From Symsagittifera roscoffensis (lineage: Eukaryota; Xenacoelomorpha; Acoela; Convolutidae), in NCBI RefSeq assembly GCF_963678635.1, contig NC_087068.1, forward strand, positions 14,327,872 to 14,391,871: 64,000 bases of DNA, read 5' to 3'. Both the position numbers and the translations under genes were made by a program. The stretch's first letter is position 1. The number at the start of each line of letters is the position of its first letter. A model generated the notes under the pieces. It saw only the letters and a list, made by a program, of their open reading frames with translations. It had not been told where the DNA came from and searched no databases. Below are positions 43,663 through 55,880 of the stretch, piece by piece.

Positions 43663-44053
43663 AAGTGTAAATTATGGCAGTAAGTTTACTATACGATGCA
43701 GTGATTTTTATATTTTCATTGTAATTTAATTTTTTTCTCTCAAAAAATTCAGTTTTTTTCGATGTCTCTGTAGGTTCAGAATAGATTCAGATAGATAGAA
43801 AGTAAAAGTATCTAATAAATTTTTATTAGATCAAATTAAACAAAATCTTATCGTGTTTTGAATTTTTTCGAAAAAATTTTAAATTTTTTTGATAAAAATT
43901 CCAAGTTTTTGCACAAAAACTCTTACCATTGACTTACCATCCACCAAAAAAACTAAATTTATAATCTTAAATCTACAATCTTCACGTAATTAACAATTAA
44001 TTGTTCCCAATAAGGTAACGCGCGCCGAGATTTTTGCGAAAAAATTAGACATT
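43663..44053 (-). repeat. Polinton right inverted terminal repeat
   Basis: Inverted partner of 27,397-27,787, with a few small indels and substitutions. Its inner edge is only about 20 bp after the protease stop codon, so the protease 3' end and any polyadenylation signal must lie within the TIR. Confidence 0.92.
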
Positions 44054-44961
44054 GAAATGTTTCTCGATTTTGATTTTCGCTTTTCGCTTACAACAAGCAA
44101 CGAAGATGTTGGAGAGCTGGTGTAGCTGGCAAACGTAGTTTTTGCCTGCGTCAGCCAGAATTTTTTTGCTGGCGTGAATAAGATGCGGCATTGCTGTTAC
44201 TTTGTTGATGGCGTGTCGTTGATGGCGTGAAGTTGCTTTTCTAGGTAAGCAACGAGCCGATTCAAATCATAGGCTTTTTTTTCTGAAAAAAAATTAAAAA
44301 AGCGCTAATCATACAATTTTCATATATGGAAACTGCATGATTAGTATGTTTTTTATATCATTTTTTCCTTCCTTTCATAGACAGACAACAATTTCGATAC
44401 CAAAACAAAAAAAAACTTTAGAATTCAATCACACTTATTATGCAAAATTGTTTGACTAGCATTTTTCTTTAGGTTAAGTGTATGAAATTGTATGAAAAGC
44501 ATTTTCGGTCAATGGAGGTCAACTTGGATTTTATATATTAGCATGACGGTATGGAAATTACCAAAACTACCAGCATACTATCCGTATATCGCATTAAATG
44601 GATTTCGTCTATTTCTTAAACAGGCAAAATTGTAGACCAAAAAATGCTAACATGTTAAACTGCAAACTGTGTTCTCGTAAAGCACATCGTTTGGTGAGTG
44701 TGGGTCTCTTAAATCTAACTGTATGCGTCTTGGACTACAACTAATTGTTTCCTACGCGTTGCAAGAGAATATGAAAACCATCAAATTTCATCACATGGTT
44801 GTCTTACTCTCGTTTTCTTCAAATTACATCAAATCTTGGTAAACGGCAATTATTCGTTGCAAAGAAAAAGTTTAGAAACTGTCCACTGTGTTCGATTTAT
44901 CGGTATTATTTAGAACAATTTTGGGACCTACTTAACAATGATATCTTCTGAAAAATCTCGA
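44054..44961. other. Gene-free flank right of the Polinton
   Basis: No gene. Near the element end are short repeats (GTTGATGGCGTG twice near 44,205 and 44,220). The weak similarity TTTTCGCTTTTCGCTTAC (44,073-44,090) to the reverse complement of 27,361-27,380 may be eroded TIR. Confidence 0.5.
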
Positions 44962-45218
44962 CCCTTATGAATAATTACAGTAAATTAGCACTTGAGCTAG
45001 TATCGAGAATTTGAAATTTGCTGCACTCTGATTGGTTGAAATACGTACCATTTTGATGTACTTAAAAATCTCTATCTCCCCTTCCCATTTTCATGAAAGG
45101 GGAGATTAGATTATTAAGTATATCAAAATGGTCGGCTTTTCGACCAATTAGAGTTCGGCAAAATTGGAATTCTCAATACAAGATCTAGTGCTAATTTACT
45201 GTATTTATTCATAGGGGT
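44962..45218. mobile_element. Foldback element (about 120-bp arms, 14-bp loop)
   Basis: 44,962-45,082 and 45,097-45,218 are imperfect inverted repeats. Matching phrases are ACAGTAAATTAGCACT (AGTGCTAATTTACTGT on the right), ACCATTTTGATGTACTTAA (TTAAGTATATCAAAATGGT) and TCTCCCCTT (AAGGGGAGA). It would fold into one long hairpin. There is no coding capacity; a hairpin MITE is likely. Confidence 0.7.
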
Positions 45219-45554
45219 AGATACCATGAGTAGATACCATTTTTAGTAGATACCATGAGTGGGGAGATTGCTAAGTATATCCCAATTTGGATTCTAATTT
45301 CTCGAGAAAGTTAAATCTAAATTCGCAAACAGATAAGTGGTGAAGTTAAAAAACAATCTGTGCTTTATTTTAAGGTTTGAAGCTTCTGTTTTTGATTTTC
45401 TACTGCACTAGAATCAGAGTAGATCCAATTTGGAATCTAATTTTTCGAGAAAATTAAATCTAAGTTCGCAAACAGATACGTGGTGAAGTCAGAAAAAAGA
45501 TCTGTGCTTTATTTTAAGATTTGTAACGTCTGTGTTTAATTTTTTTTGCACTAG
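45216..45554 (+). repeat. AGTAGATACCAT triplet and a 140-bp tandem pair
   Basis: GTAGATACCAT occurs three times at 45,217-45,253. Then TCCAATTTGG-ATTCTAATTT...ATCTGTGCTTTATTTTAAG (from 45,282) repeats from about 45,423, giving two diverged tandem units of about 140 bp. Confidence 0.65.
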
Positions 45555-46899
45555 AGTGGGATAATGAGCTACGTTTTTGGATGAGTTTTAGCAAATGCAC
45601 AATCTTCAAAACAAATACAAGATTAGTGTTCCGACTTTCTCAAGGAAAGTAACGGAACTTTTTTGCTCGGGGTGGTTTTTTTTTCAAACAAATTTTGACT
45701 TTTTATCTTGCCATTTTTGACGGAATTTTTTTTATATCTTTAAAGAAGTATTGATGTCTTCAGCTTGAAAAAATATATAATTTTACGGAAATCTATGATT
45801 GTTCAAAGATTGCCAAATTGGCCAATTTGGGATAATTAAGGTGCAATTTATTTCGCGCTATTAACGCGTAAGCTGAGATTAAATTCCTCCTGGCAATCGT
45901 TATAAATTGGGTTGAAGGAAGCTTATGTGCCATAAGTGATTGGTTATTAGGAGCGGAATTTATCTTTTTGAACTTATATGGTGTGTGAGGGGATGATTTT
46001 CTTAAAAATCTTTAGTTTTAATGTTTTTTCGTTTAACTTTTTGACATTTAATTTTTTCTTGTTATTACTGCTTCATTGGCCCAAAAAGCAGTCAGAATAT
46101 TCAGGGCTGCAGCCTGATTTGACCAGTTTTGTTAAATTATGGATTCCGCAAACTCCCCTGGTGTTTGCAAAATTTACTACTTGAGCAAGCATTATGAGCA
46201 GTACAAGGCTTCAGCAGTTTGACTCTAGATTCAACAAAGCTGCTTGAGTAAGCATTTTAAATGGTGTACTGTTTTAGTTATATGTCTCAGGATTCAACGG
46301 AAATAGTTTTTTTTGCGAGTTCCTCGACAAAGCCTTATTACGCTTCATTGCGGTATCAAACTTTTGTTTCGAAAAAGCACAGTTTGACCTCGCACTGATG
46401 CAGTACTTGAGAAATTTAGTGGTGATAATATTCAGAGTTGCAGATATCTCCAAACACTCCAAATATGAGTATAAGCAATCTAATATTTATGCTTTGAGAG
46501 TTGTTTCCGTTTTGTAGGTAAATAACTGCATCTTTTAACTGCTGCGTGTTGAAATGCAAAATACTTTTTCTCTGGGTTGCTCAAACAAACCAGTGTCACC
46601 AAATTTAACACATGAATTTATTTTGCTTTCATATTTTACAACTGATATAGAATCTTCGAAAAAAATCAATAATTTGTTGCGAAAACAGTTTAAGAAATTG
46701 TCCTCTTCTTCTATTGTCGATAACAACTGGACCAATTTTGCTTGTAAAGTCACGAGAAAACGAAAATTAAAATTCTACATTTAGACAACGGTAAAGTTAG
46801 AAAAGAGACATGCTCTATTTTTTGAGATATAGACTCAGGGTTTTCACTAGTATACAAGCAATTTTGTTAAAGATGGTGTTTTATTTTTAGAAAAAGTGC
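45555..46899. other. Gene-free stretch with a repeat related to 6.4 kb and 59.4 kb
   Basis: About 45,630-45,900 matches the TBL1 intron at about 6,410-6,680: GTTCCGACTTTC...AAAGTAACGGAA, GCTCGGGGTGGTTTTT, ATTTATTTCGCGCTATTAAC. The remainder is AT-rich with no supported gene. Confidence 0.55.
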
Positions 46900-48163
46900 C
46901 ATAAGTTCTTTTATCAGATGTTTTTAAGTTTCATAAGGTTCATAAAATCATATCACTTGTTATAAACGATAAGGCAGTCAAACTATTCAAGAATTTGATA
47001 TCCGAGAAGTTTCGTAGAGAACTCAATCTGTAGTCTCCTGGAAAAGAAGGTCATTTTGGTAGGGTTTCTATAAAACTTAACTGATTTTTTTTTCGATTTG
47101 AAAGGCACGTAACATATTAAATTACTACTTGATACTAATATTGAAAATAGGATCTCTAATTTTCAAGCTATTCTTTCCAAGAAGCGATTTGTGTTTGCTT
47201 TCAGCCAGATTTTCTTCAAATGACAGTTCTGCGGACTTAGTTTTCGGATAGTGCTTTCTGTATGGCTGCATGTGTATTGGTCAACATTTACAGAAAAATT
47301 CGTTAGCCGGCTCTAGTGTTTTTTCCAGATGGACCTACTTTTGTAGAGAGTCGGTGTTTCTGACAGACAAAGCACAAACTAAAACAATAACATTCATCTT
47401 TTTTCACCTTTTAAAAAAACAGATCGAAGGTAAAATATTATTTTCTACTTTACACAAAAACTGGACCACTGTTATGATTGTTATTTTTGGATTTTCGTTG
47501 TTAATTCTTCAAGAAGTGATCAAAGATACACTTTAGGAAGTATGCTCCAAGCAAGGAAAAATAACTGCTAAGATTAGTTATTCATTACTTGACACTCTAT
47601 AAATTCATTTAAATCCAACAAATTACAGCATTTTATATCTAAATCATAACAGAAAATTCAATTTGAAAGATTGTGTTTCTTGGAAATGAACTTAGCAATG
47701 AAAAAAAATTGAGAGATTCCCTAAATTAAAACCTTTGAAAAACTGAAACCATTGGTTCCTATGTGTCTTGAAGCAAATTTCAAATACAGCAGGTTCAAAT
47801 AATAAAAAGCACCCAAACAAAAACTTAATATGAGATGTAGCCTTGAAATTAATACACAGAACTCCACATAAGCCGAGTCCTAGACTCCAGCAGTTTATGG
47901 ATTCGTTTGCCTTAGGACTTTTTCGTTTTTCGTTTTAAAACTTCCAACTTAGTTTTGGTTATTTGAAATTATCCATTAAATGAAATTTTTAAAAATTTTT
48001 AAGCCAGATTGGATCCATTCAGAGGGTGTGATAAAAATCTATCTCTTAAAAACCGCTCGAGTTTTTTTTCTGGATTCTGAGCGTTTTCCCTAGAAGTTTC
48101 TGGCAATGAAAAAAAAATTTAAATATACTAGTGTGTTATGAGCGGTATTTTAAATTCATGTTC

Positions 48164-51100
48164 GTGGAAACTTCGGTGCAGAATATGATGCTAAGAATGG
48201 ATTGAACAGGTTACTGAGCTTAAACAGTTAAGTAGCAGTTGCCAAAATTTAGTAGGATTCACTTATAATTTATACTGAAAAATCACTCTCTGTGATTGAT
48301 TCTCCAAAAAAGTGAAAACAAAAAAAAATGCAGACTATTTTTTTGGAAACGAAGCCGACATTATTTGAAAAAGTGGAGTATAAGACGGTCAATTGTCAAT
48401 TTCTGAATAAATGCGAAAATAAGTTATAATGAAGAGAAGACATAAAAAGTAAAATTCTTCTCAAACAAAAAAATTTGATCGACGAAGGAGGGCAATCGCA
48501 ATAATCATAAAATTGATAGCCGAGACGTTTTGTTGAGAACAGGTTGCATTTTGTGAAACAGAAGGTTATAATGTTAGAAAATCTATTGCAGCATATCCAA
48601 TTTGTTTTTGTTCGATTTGCAAAGCAAGAATGCGATCACTAATTGATGTTTAATAGTGAAGTACAGATTTCAAACTATCCTTTTCAAGAAAGAATTTTTT
48701 TTGTATTTTCAGCCAGATTTTTGTATTTTCCTTTAGAATACCTTTCTGTGGACTTAGCTTCTGGGTGTTCTTTTCTGTATAGTTGCATGTATGATAACCT
48801 ACAGCTCCAACAAATCGCAAGCCGGCTCAGAATTTTTTGTTTCTTCAAAGACACCGCCTACTTTTTAGAAATTTGGAGTTCATGACAAAAACTGCTTGAA
48901 CTAAAACAATAACATTCATCTTTATCCGCCCTTTATCCACAAAAATATATCAAGAAAAAGCTGATTTTTTGTTTTAGCTAGTCAATTTTTTTCGAAAATA
49001 TTTGTTCAGTTCATTGTGGTCGGAACATTTTGTTCTACTTGAGCAAAAACCGGACCGTCTGTTACGTTTCTGTTTTTTCATTGGTGTTTCCGTTTTTGTC
49101 TGTAAATTTTTCGAGAAAAATTGTACATTTTATGAAGTAGCTACTAAAATACATTTCAGAAAAAACAACTAAGAACTTAAAATTTTCATTATGTTACACT
49201 ATATGGATCCAATTTGGTCCATTTAATTACAGCTTTTTAGATCTACTTCCACACAAAAAATGATTTTAATTATTGTCTCTTGAAAAAAAAAATGAAATTT
49301 GAAAAAAAATGAGAGATTCACTGAATGAAAAATGTTGAAAAAAATGAAACCTTTGTTGTCGAAAAGCACATTGTGTCAAAAAGTATATTTCAAATACAGC
49401 AGGGTCAATTGTAAAGAAGAGCCAAGACGAAAACCTTAATTGAGATAAGACAAAAACCTTAATTGAGATATACCCTTGAAATTAATTAAACGAACTCTCA
49501 TAAGCAGACTGCAGCAGTTTGCTTCAGCTAACTCGATTTTGGACTCATTACGCCCCAAAATGCTTCTGTCATAAAAATCTTTAGCGCTAGATTTTTTGTC
49601 TTTTCGATTTTTGGCGCTAGCAGAGGTGAATCGAAGTTCCTAAAAAAACAAATAACTTAATTTTCTCAAAAGGATACACTCTGTATATCCATTTTAAATC
49701 CATTAAATGAGAGCAATTTAGTGAACTCAAAATTGGAGAAAAAGTTAAGATATTTGGTTCCTATGTGTCTTGAAGAAAACTTGAAATACATCAGAGGCAT
49801 TTGTGGAATAGCGCCAGAACAAAAAGTTAAATTGTGATGTAGCCTTGACATCATTTTTAAGAGCTTCCCATTAGCCGCGGGTTTGGAATAATTATGTCCA
49901 CGGGTGCTTCTGTCATAACATTTTTGCCATATTTGTCTTTTTGTTTTGAAGTCAATTGTTTTTGGCGGCAGCAGAAGCGAAAAGCATAAAAATATATCTG
50001 GCGTGTAGTTACTGAAAATTTTCGTTCGCTTGCAATTCTTCAACACTTAATACTTTTTAGCTTTTCATTAAAAATCTTCCATTTTATTTTGCTTGCTTGA
50101 GATTATCCGCAAATTTTTTTTCATTTTTCTTAAGCCAGATTGAGTCAATTTGGGTAGTCTGGAAAAAACGTATCGCCCAAAAACCGCCCAAATGCTTTTG
50201 GGTTTTGAGCAATTTCCCTGGACTTTCATGGCAACGAAGGAATAATTTTCATAAACTTTCGTGTTTAATGGCCGGTATTTTTTAGTTAAAATTCGTGAAG
50301 ATCTCTGTGCAGCATGTGACAAAGAGTCAGATAATAATTGCTAAAATAAGGTACGCTTCATTACTAATTTAGATTGAAAATTCAGTCTGCGTGAATGATC
50401 CTCCTTAAAAGTAAACCTCTCAAACTAAAAAAAAAACAGACTAATTTTTGTTTGAACCGAAGCCCACAACGTTTGAAGAGGTGGAAAAAAAAGACAATAA
50501 ACTTTGAATTGCTCCAAAAAATCGAATAGTGAGTCTTATTAAAGACCTAACAAAACATTCTTCTTAGTAATGATCTATTACAAACCCTTTCTGTTGTACT
50601 TTGATTTCTGAAAACAAAAAACGCATTATTTTGTCTCAATCCAAAACAAAAACTTTCAGCATGTTTCCATTTTAAAAAAAAATAATAATTTCGAAAGTAT
50701 CAGGCTGTGTTTGATAAGAACTCTAACTCCAGCTTAGCTCTTCTCATGTTTTTATTTCCTTAATTCTGCTATTATATTGTGTTTGTTTTTTTAAAACTAT
50801 TGTTACTTTTTTCTCCGCCTTTTAACAAAGAATTACATTAAAAAGGTGAAAATTGAAATGTTGATTTTTTTTCTTTTTAGTTGTTAATTTCATTGTGGTC
50901 GGAACAATATGATCAACTTGCACAAAAACTGGACCGTCGTTTTAATTTTTTTTGGGTTATCCATGTGTTTGTGTTTACTTTTTGAGAATTGATTGAAAAT
51001 GCGCTTTAGAAAATAGCTCCTAAGCTCCAATTAAGGAAACTAACTAATAGTTTAATTTCCTCATTATGATGCCAATTTCTCATTTTAAAGATTTTTTTGA

Positions 51101-52022
51101 AAGTTTTTAAAAAAAAATTTTATTACAAAAGTTTGCGATGGACAATAGAAGCCAGTAGGAATTTTTCGGTTTCTGAGCTGATATACGACAATTTTTTTGG
51201 GGGCTGTGATTTTTTGGGAAAAAGGGCCACTAGGTCTTCTATAGGACGTTTTTAAGGTTTATAAGGTTTTTTCAACCAAAAAATTTGTTATAGAAGATAG
51301 AGGGCAGACAAAATATTCAGGGATTTGATCTCGGAGAGGTTGCGTCCAAAAGAAGTGAATCTCTACTCTTTTGGAAAGGAAGGTATTATTGGTAGAAATT
51401 CTATTGAAGTGTATCTCATTTGTTATCGTTCGATTTTGAAGGCAAATTTTTAATCATTAATTGAAGCTTAATATTGAAATTCAGATCTTCAGTTTTCAAC
51501 GTATCCTTACCTAGAAGTACTTTACTTTTGCTTCTAGTTTTTTCCTTGTATTTTTCTTCAGATTACACGTCTGTGGACTTACTTTCCGGATGGTGGTTTC
51601 AAGATAGCTGAGAATGTGTCTAAGCCCACACATCCGGAAACATACGTAAATTTTCGGCTTTTTAACAAAAATACATCAAAAAAAAAGTTGTAAAATGATG
51701 AAAAATTTTTGTTTTGTTTGTCATTTTTTGCTTAAAAACCTTTTTTTAGTTCAATGGGGTCGGATTATTATGCTCTACTTGCACGAAAATTGGATTGCCT
51801 GTTATGATTTTTTTTGGCTTTTATTACTTGTCTGTTATTTCTTCAAAAAGTGATTAAAAGTGCGTTCCACACTAAATTGCTACTAAACTTCAAAAACGGG
51901 AAAAAAATAACAAATTAAATTCTCATTATAGTACAATATATTGACCCAAATTAAATTCGTTTGTTTACAGCATTTTGAATCTACTCATGAAGAGAAAACT
52001 CAATTTTAATTTTTGTATCTCG
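48164..52022 (+). repeat. Recent tandem duplication, unit 1 (3,859 bp)
   Basis: Begins GTGGAAACTTCGGTGCAGAA and ends ATTTTTGTATCTCG, where unit 2 begins with no spacer. By eye the first 2.27 kb of the two units are identical. About ten small differences (one indel, the rest substitutions) are confined to the last 1.6 kb. Confidence 0.93.
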
Positions 52023-55000
52023 GTGGAAACTTCGGTGCAGAATATGATGCTAAGAATGGATTGAACAGGTTACTGAGCTTAAACAGTTAAGTAGCAGTTG
52101 CCAAAATTTAGTAGGATTCACTTATAATTTATACTGAAAAATCACTCTCTGTGATTGATTCTCCAAAAAAGTGAAAACAAAAAAAAATGCAGACTATTTT
52201 TTTGGAAACGAAGCCGACATTATTTGAAAAAGTGGAGTATAAGACGGTCAATTGTCAATTTCTGAATAAATGCGAAAATAAGTTATAATGAAGAGAAGAC
52301 ATAAAAAGTAAAATTCTTCTCAAACAAAAAAATTTGATCGACGAAGGAGGGCAATCGCAATAATCATAAAATTGATAGCCGAGACGTTTTGTTGAGAACA
52401 GGTTGCATTTTGTGAAACAGAAGGTTATAATGTTAGAAAATCTATTGCAGCATATCCAATTTGTTTTTGTTCGATTTGCAAAGCAAGAATGCGATCACTA
52501 ATTGATGTTTAATAGTGAAGTACAGATTTCAAACTATCCTTTTCAAGAAAGAATTTTTTTTGTATTTTCAGCCAGATTTTTGTATTTTCCTTTAGAATAC
52601 CTTTCTGTGGACTTAGCTTCTGGGTGTTCTTTTCTGTATAGTTGCATGTATGATAACCTACAGCTCCAACAAATCGCAAGCCGGCTCAGAATTTTTTGTT
52701 TCTTCAAAGACACCGCCTACTTTTTAGAAATTTGGAGTTCATGACAAAAACTGCTTGAACTAAAACAATAACATTCATCTTTATCCGCCCTTTATCCACA
52801 AAAATATATCAAGAAAAAGCTGATTTTTTGTTTTAGCTAGTCAATTTTTTTCGAAAATATTTGTTCAGTTCATTGTGGTCGGAACATTTTGTTCTACTTG
52901 AGCAAAAACCGGACCGTCTGTTACGTTTCTGTTTTTTCATTGGTGTTTCCGTTTTTGTCTGTAAATTTTTCGAGAAAAATTGTACATTTTATGAAGTAGC
53001 TACTAAAATACATTTCAGAAAAAACAACTAAGAACTTAAAATTTTCATTATGTTACACTATATGGATCCAATTTGGTCCATTTAATTACAGCTTTTTAGA
53101 TCTACTTCCACACAAAAAATGATTTTAATTATTGTCTCTTGAAAAAAAAAATGAAATTTGAAAAAAAATGAGAGATTCACTGAATGAAAAATGTTGAAAA
53201 AAATGAAACCTTTGTTGTCGAAAAGCACATTGTGTCAAAAAGTATATTTCAAATACAGCAGGGTCAATTGTAAAGAAGAGCCAAGACGAAAACCTTAATT
53301 GAGATAAGACAAAAACCTTAATTGAGATATACCCTTGAAATTAATTAAACGAACTCTCATAAGCAGACTGCAGCAGTTTGCTTCAGCTAACTCGATTTTG
53401 GACTCATTACGCCCCAAAATGCTTCTGTCATAAAAATCTTTAGCGCTAGATTTTTTGTCTTTTCGATTTTTGGCGCTAGCAGAGGTGAATCGAAGTTCCT
53501 AAAAAAACAAATAACTTAATTTTCTCAAAAGGATACACTCTGTATATCCATTTTAAATCCATTAAATGAGAGCAATTTAGTGAACTCAAAATTGGAGAAA
53601 AAGTTAAGATATTTGGTTCCTATGTGTCTTGAAGAAAACTTGAAATACATCAGAGGCATTTGTGGAATAGCGCCAGAACAAAAAGTTAAATTGTGATGTA
53701 GCCTTGACATCATTTTTAAGAGCTTCCCATTAGCCGCGGGTTTGGAATAATTATGTCCACGGGTGCTTCTGTCATAACATTTTTGCCATATTTGTCTTTT
53801 TGTTTTGAAGTCAATTGTTTTTGGCGGCAGCAGAAGCGAAAAGCATAAAAATATATCTGGCGTGTAGTTACTGAAAATTTTCGTTCGCTTGCAATTCTTC
53901 AACACTTAATACTTTTTAGCTTTTCATTAAAAATCTTCCATTTTATTTTGCTTGCTTGAGATTATCCGCAAATTTTTTTTCATTTTTCTTAAGCCAGATT
54001 GAGTCAATTTGGGTAGTCTGGAAAAAACGTATCGCCCAAAAACCGCCCAAATGCTTTTGGGTTTTGAGCAATTTCCCTGGACTTTCATGGCAACGAAGGA
54101 ATAATTTTCATAAACTTTCGTGTTTAATGGCCGGTATTTTTTAGTTAAAATTCGTGAAGATCTCTGTGCAGCATGTGACAAAGAGTCAGATAATAATTGC
54201 TAAAATAAGGTACGCTTCATTACTAATTTAGATTGAAAATTCAGTCTGCGTGAATGATCCTCCTTAAAAGTAAACCTCTCAAACTAAAAAAAAACAGACT
54301 AATTTTTGTTTGAACCGAAGCCCACAACGTTTGAAGAGGTGGAAAAAAAAGACAATAAACTTTGAATTGCTCCAAAAAATCGAATAGTGAGTCTTATTAA
54401 AGACCTAACAAAACATTCTTCTTAGTAATGATCTATTACAAACCCTTTCTGTTGTACTTTGATTTCTGAAAACAAAAAACGCATTATTTTGTCTCAATCC
54501 AAAACAAAAACTTTCAGCATGTTTCCATTTTTAAAAAAAATAAAAATTTCGAAAGTATCAGGCTGTGTTTGATAAGAACTCTAACTCCAGCTTAGCTCTT
54601 CTCATGTTTTTATTTCCTTAATTCTGCTATTATATTGTGTTTGTTTTTTTAAAACTATTGTTACTTTTTTCTCCGCCTTTTAACAAAGAATTACATTAAA
54701 AAGGTGAAAATTGAAATGTTGATTTTTTTTCTTTTTAGTTGTTAATTTCATTGTGGTCGGAACAATATGATCAACTTGCACAAAAACTGGACCGTCGTTT
54801 TAATTTTTTTTGGGTTATCCATGTGTTTGTGTTTACTTTTTGAGAATTGATTGAACATGCGCTTTAGAAAATAGCTCCAAAGCTCCAATTAAGGAAACTA
54901 ACTAATAGTTTAATTTCCTCATTATGATGCCAATTTCTCATTTTAAAGATTTTTTTGAAAGTTTTTTAAAAAAAATTTTATTACAAAAGTTTGCGATGGA

Positions 55001-55880
55001 CAATAGAAGCCAGTAGGAATTTTTCGGTTTCTGAGCTGATATACGACAATTTTTTTGGGGGCTGTGATTTTTTGGGAAAAAGGGCCACTAGGTCTTCTAT
55101 AGGATGTTTTTAAGGTTTATAAGGTTTTTTCAACCAAAAAATTTGTTATAGAAGATAGAGGGCAGACAAAATATTCAGGGATTTGATCTCGGAGAGGTTG
55201 CGTCCAAAAGAAGTGAATCTCTACTCTTTTGGAAAGGAAGGTATTATTGGTAGAAATTCTATTGAAGTGTATCTCATTTGTTATCGTTCGATTTTGAAGG
55301 CAAATTTTTAATCATTAATTGAAGCTTAATATTGAAATTCAGATCTTCAGTTTTCAACGTATCCTTACCTAGAAGTACTTTACTTTTGCTTCTAGTTTTT
55401 TCCTTGTATTTTTCTTCAGATTACACGTCTGTGGACTTACTTTCCGGATGGTGGTTTCAAGATAGCTGAGAATGTGTCTAAGCCCACACATCCGGAAACA
55501 TACGTAAATTTTCGGCTTTTTAACAAAAATACATCAAAAAAAAAGTTGTAAAATGATGAAAAATTTTTGTTTTGTTTGTCATTTTTTGCTTAAAAACCTT
55601 TTTTTAGTTCAATGGGGTCGGATTATTATGCTCTACTTGCACGAAAACTGGATTGCTTGTTATGATTTTTTTTGGCTTTTATTACTTGTCTGTTATTTCT
55701 TCAAAAAGTGATTAAAAGTGCGTTCCACACTAAATTGCTACTAAACTTCAAAAACGGGAAAAAAATAACAAATTAAATTCTCATTATAGTACAATATATT
55801 GACCCAAATTAAATTCGTTTGTTTACAGCATTTTGAATCTACTCATGAAGAGAAAACTCAATTTTAATTTTTGTATCTCG
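52023..55880 (+). repeat. Recent tandem duplication, unit 2 (3,858 bp)
   Basis: Head-to-tail copy of 48,164-52,022. Differences include one A fewer in the A-run near 54,290, an A/C change near 54,856, C/T near 55,106, and T/C and C/T changes near 55,650. After 55,880 the sequence continues into older array units. Confidence 0.93.

Larger units (their letters stand above)
27397..44053. mobile_element. Polinton/Maverick self-synthesising DNA transposon, near full length
   Basis: The element is bounded by inverted repeats of about 390 bp. It carries the Polinton core set: protein-primed family B DNA polymerase, retroviral-type integrase, A32/FtsK-type packaging ATPase, adenain-like protease, double-jelly-roll major capsid, penton-like minor capsid and a basic core protein. 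Polymerase is on the minus strand at the left; all capsid genes are on the plus strand at the right. I count seven in-frame stops and about nine frameshifts in the core genes and two small genes, so this copy is probably non-autonomous. Outer boundaries are uncertain by about 40-75 bp: weak similarity continues to about 27,361 and 44,091. I could not find the expected 6-bp target duplication. Confidence 0.96.

Noticed and set aside
27385-44060. 6-bp target-site duplication of the Polinton
   Set aside because: I compared flanks at several possible termini (27,361/44,091 and 27,397/44,053) and found no matching hexamer, so I do not claim one.
49666-50046. 126-codon ORF, identical in both units of the tandem duplication (also 53,525-53,905)
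   Set aside because: Identity reflects the recent duplication only. The older units of the array do not keep the frame, and there is no motif.
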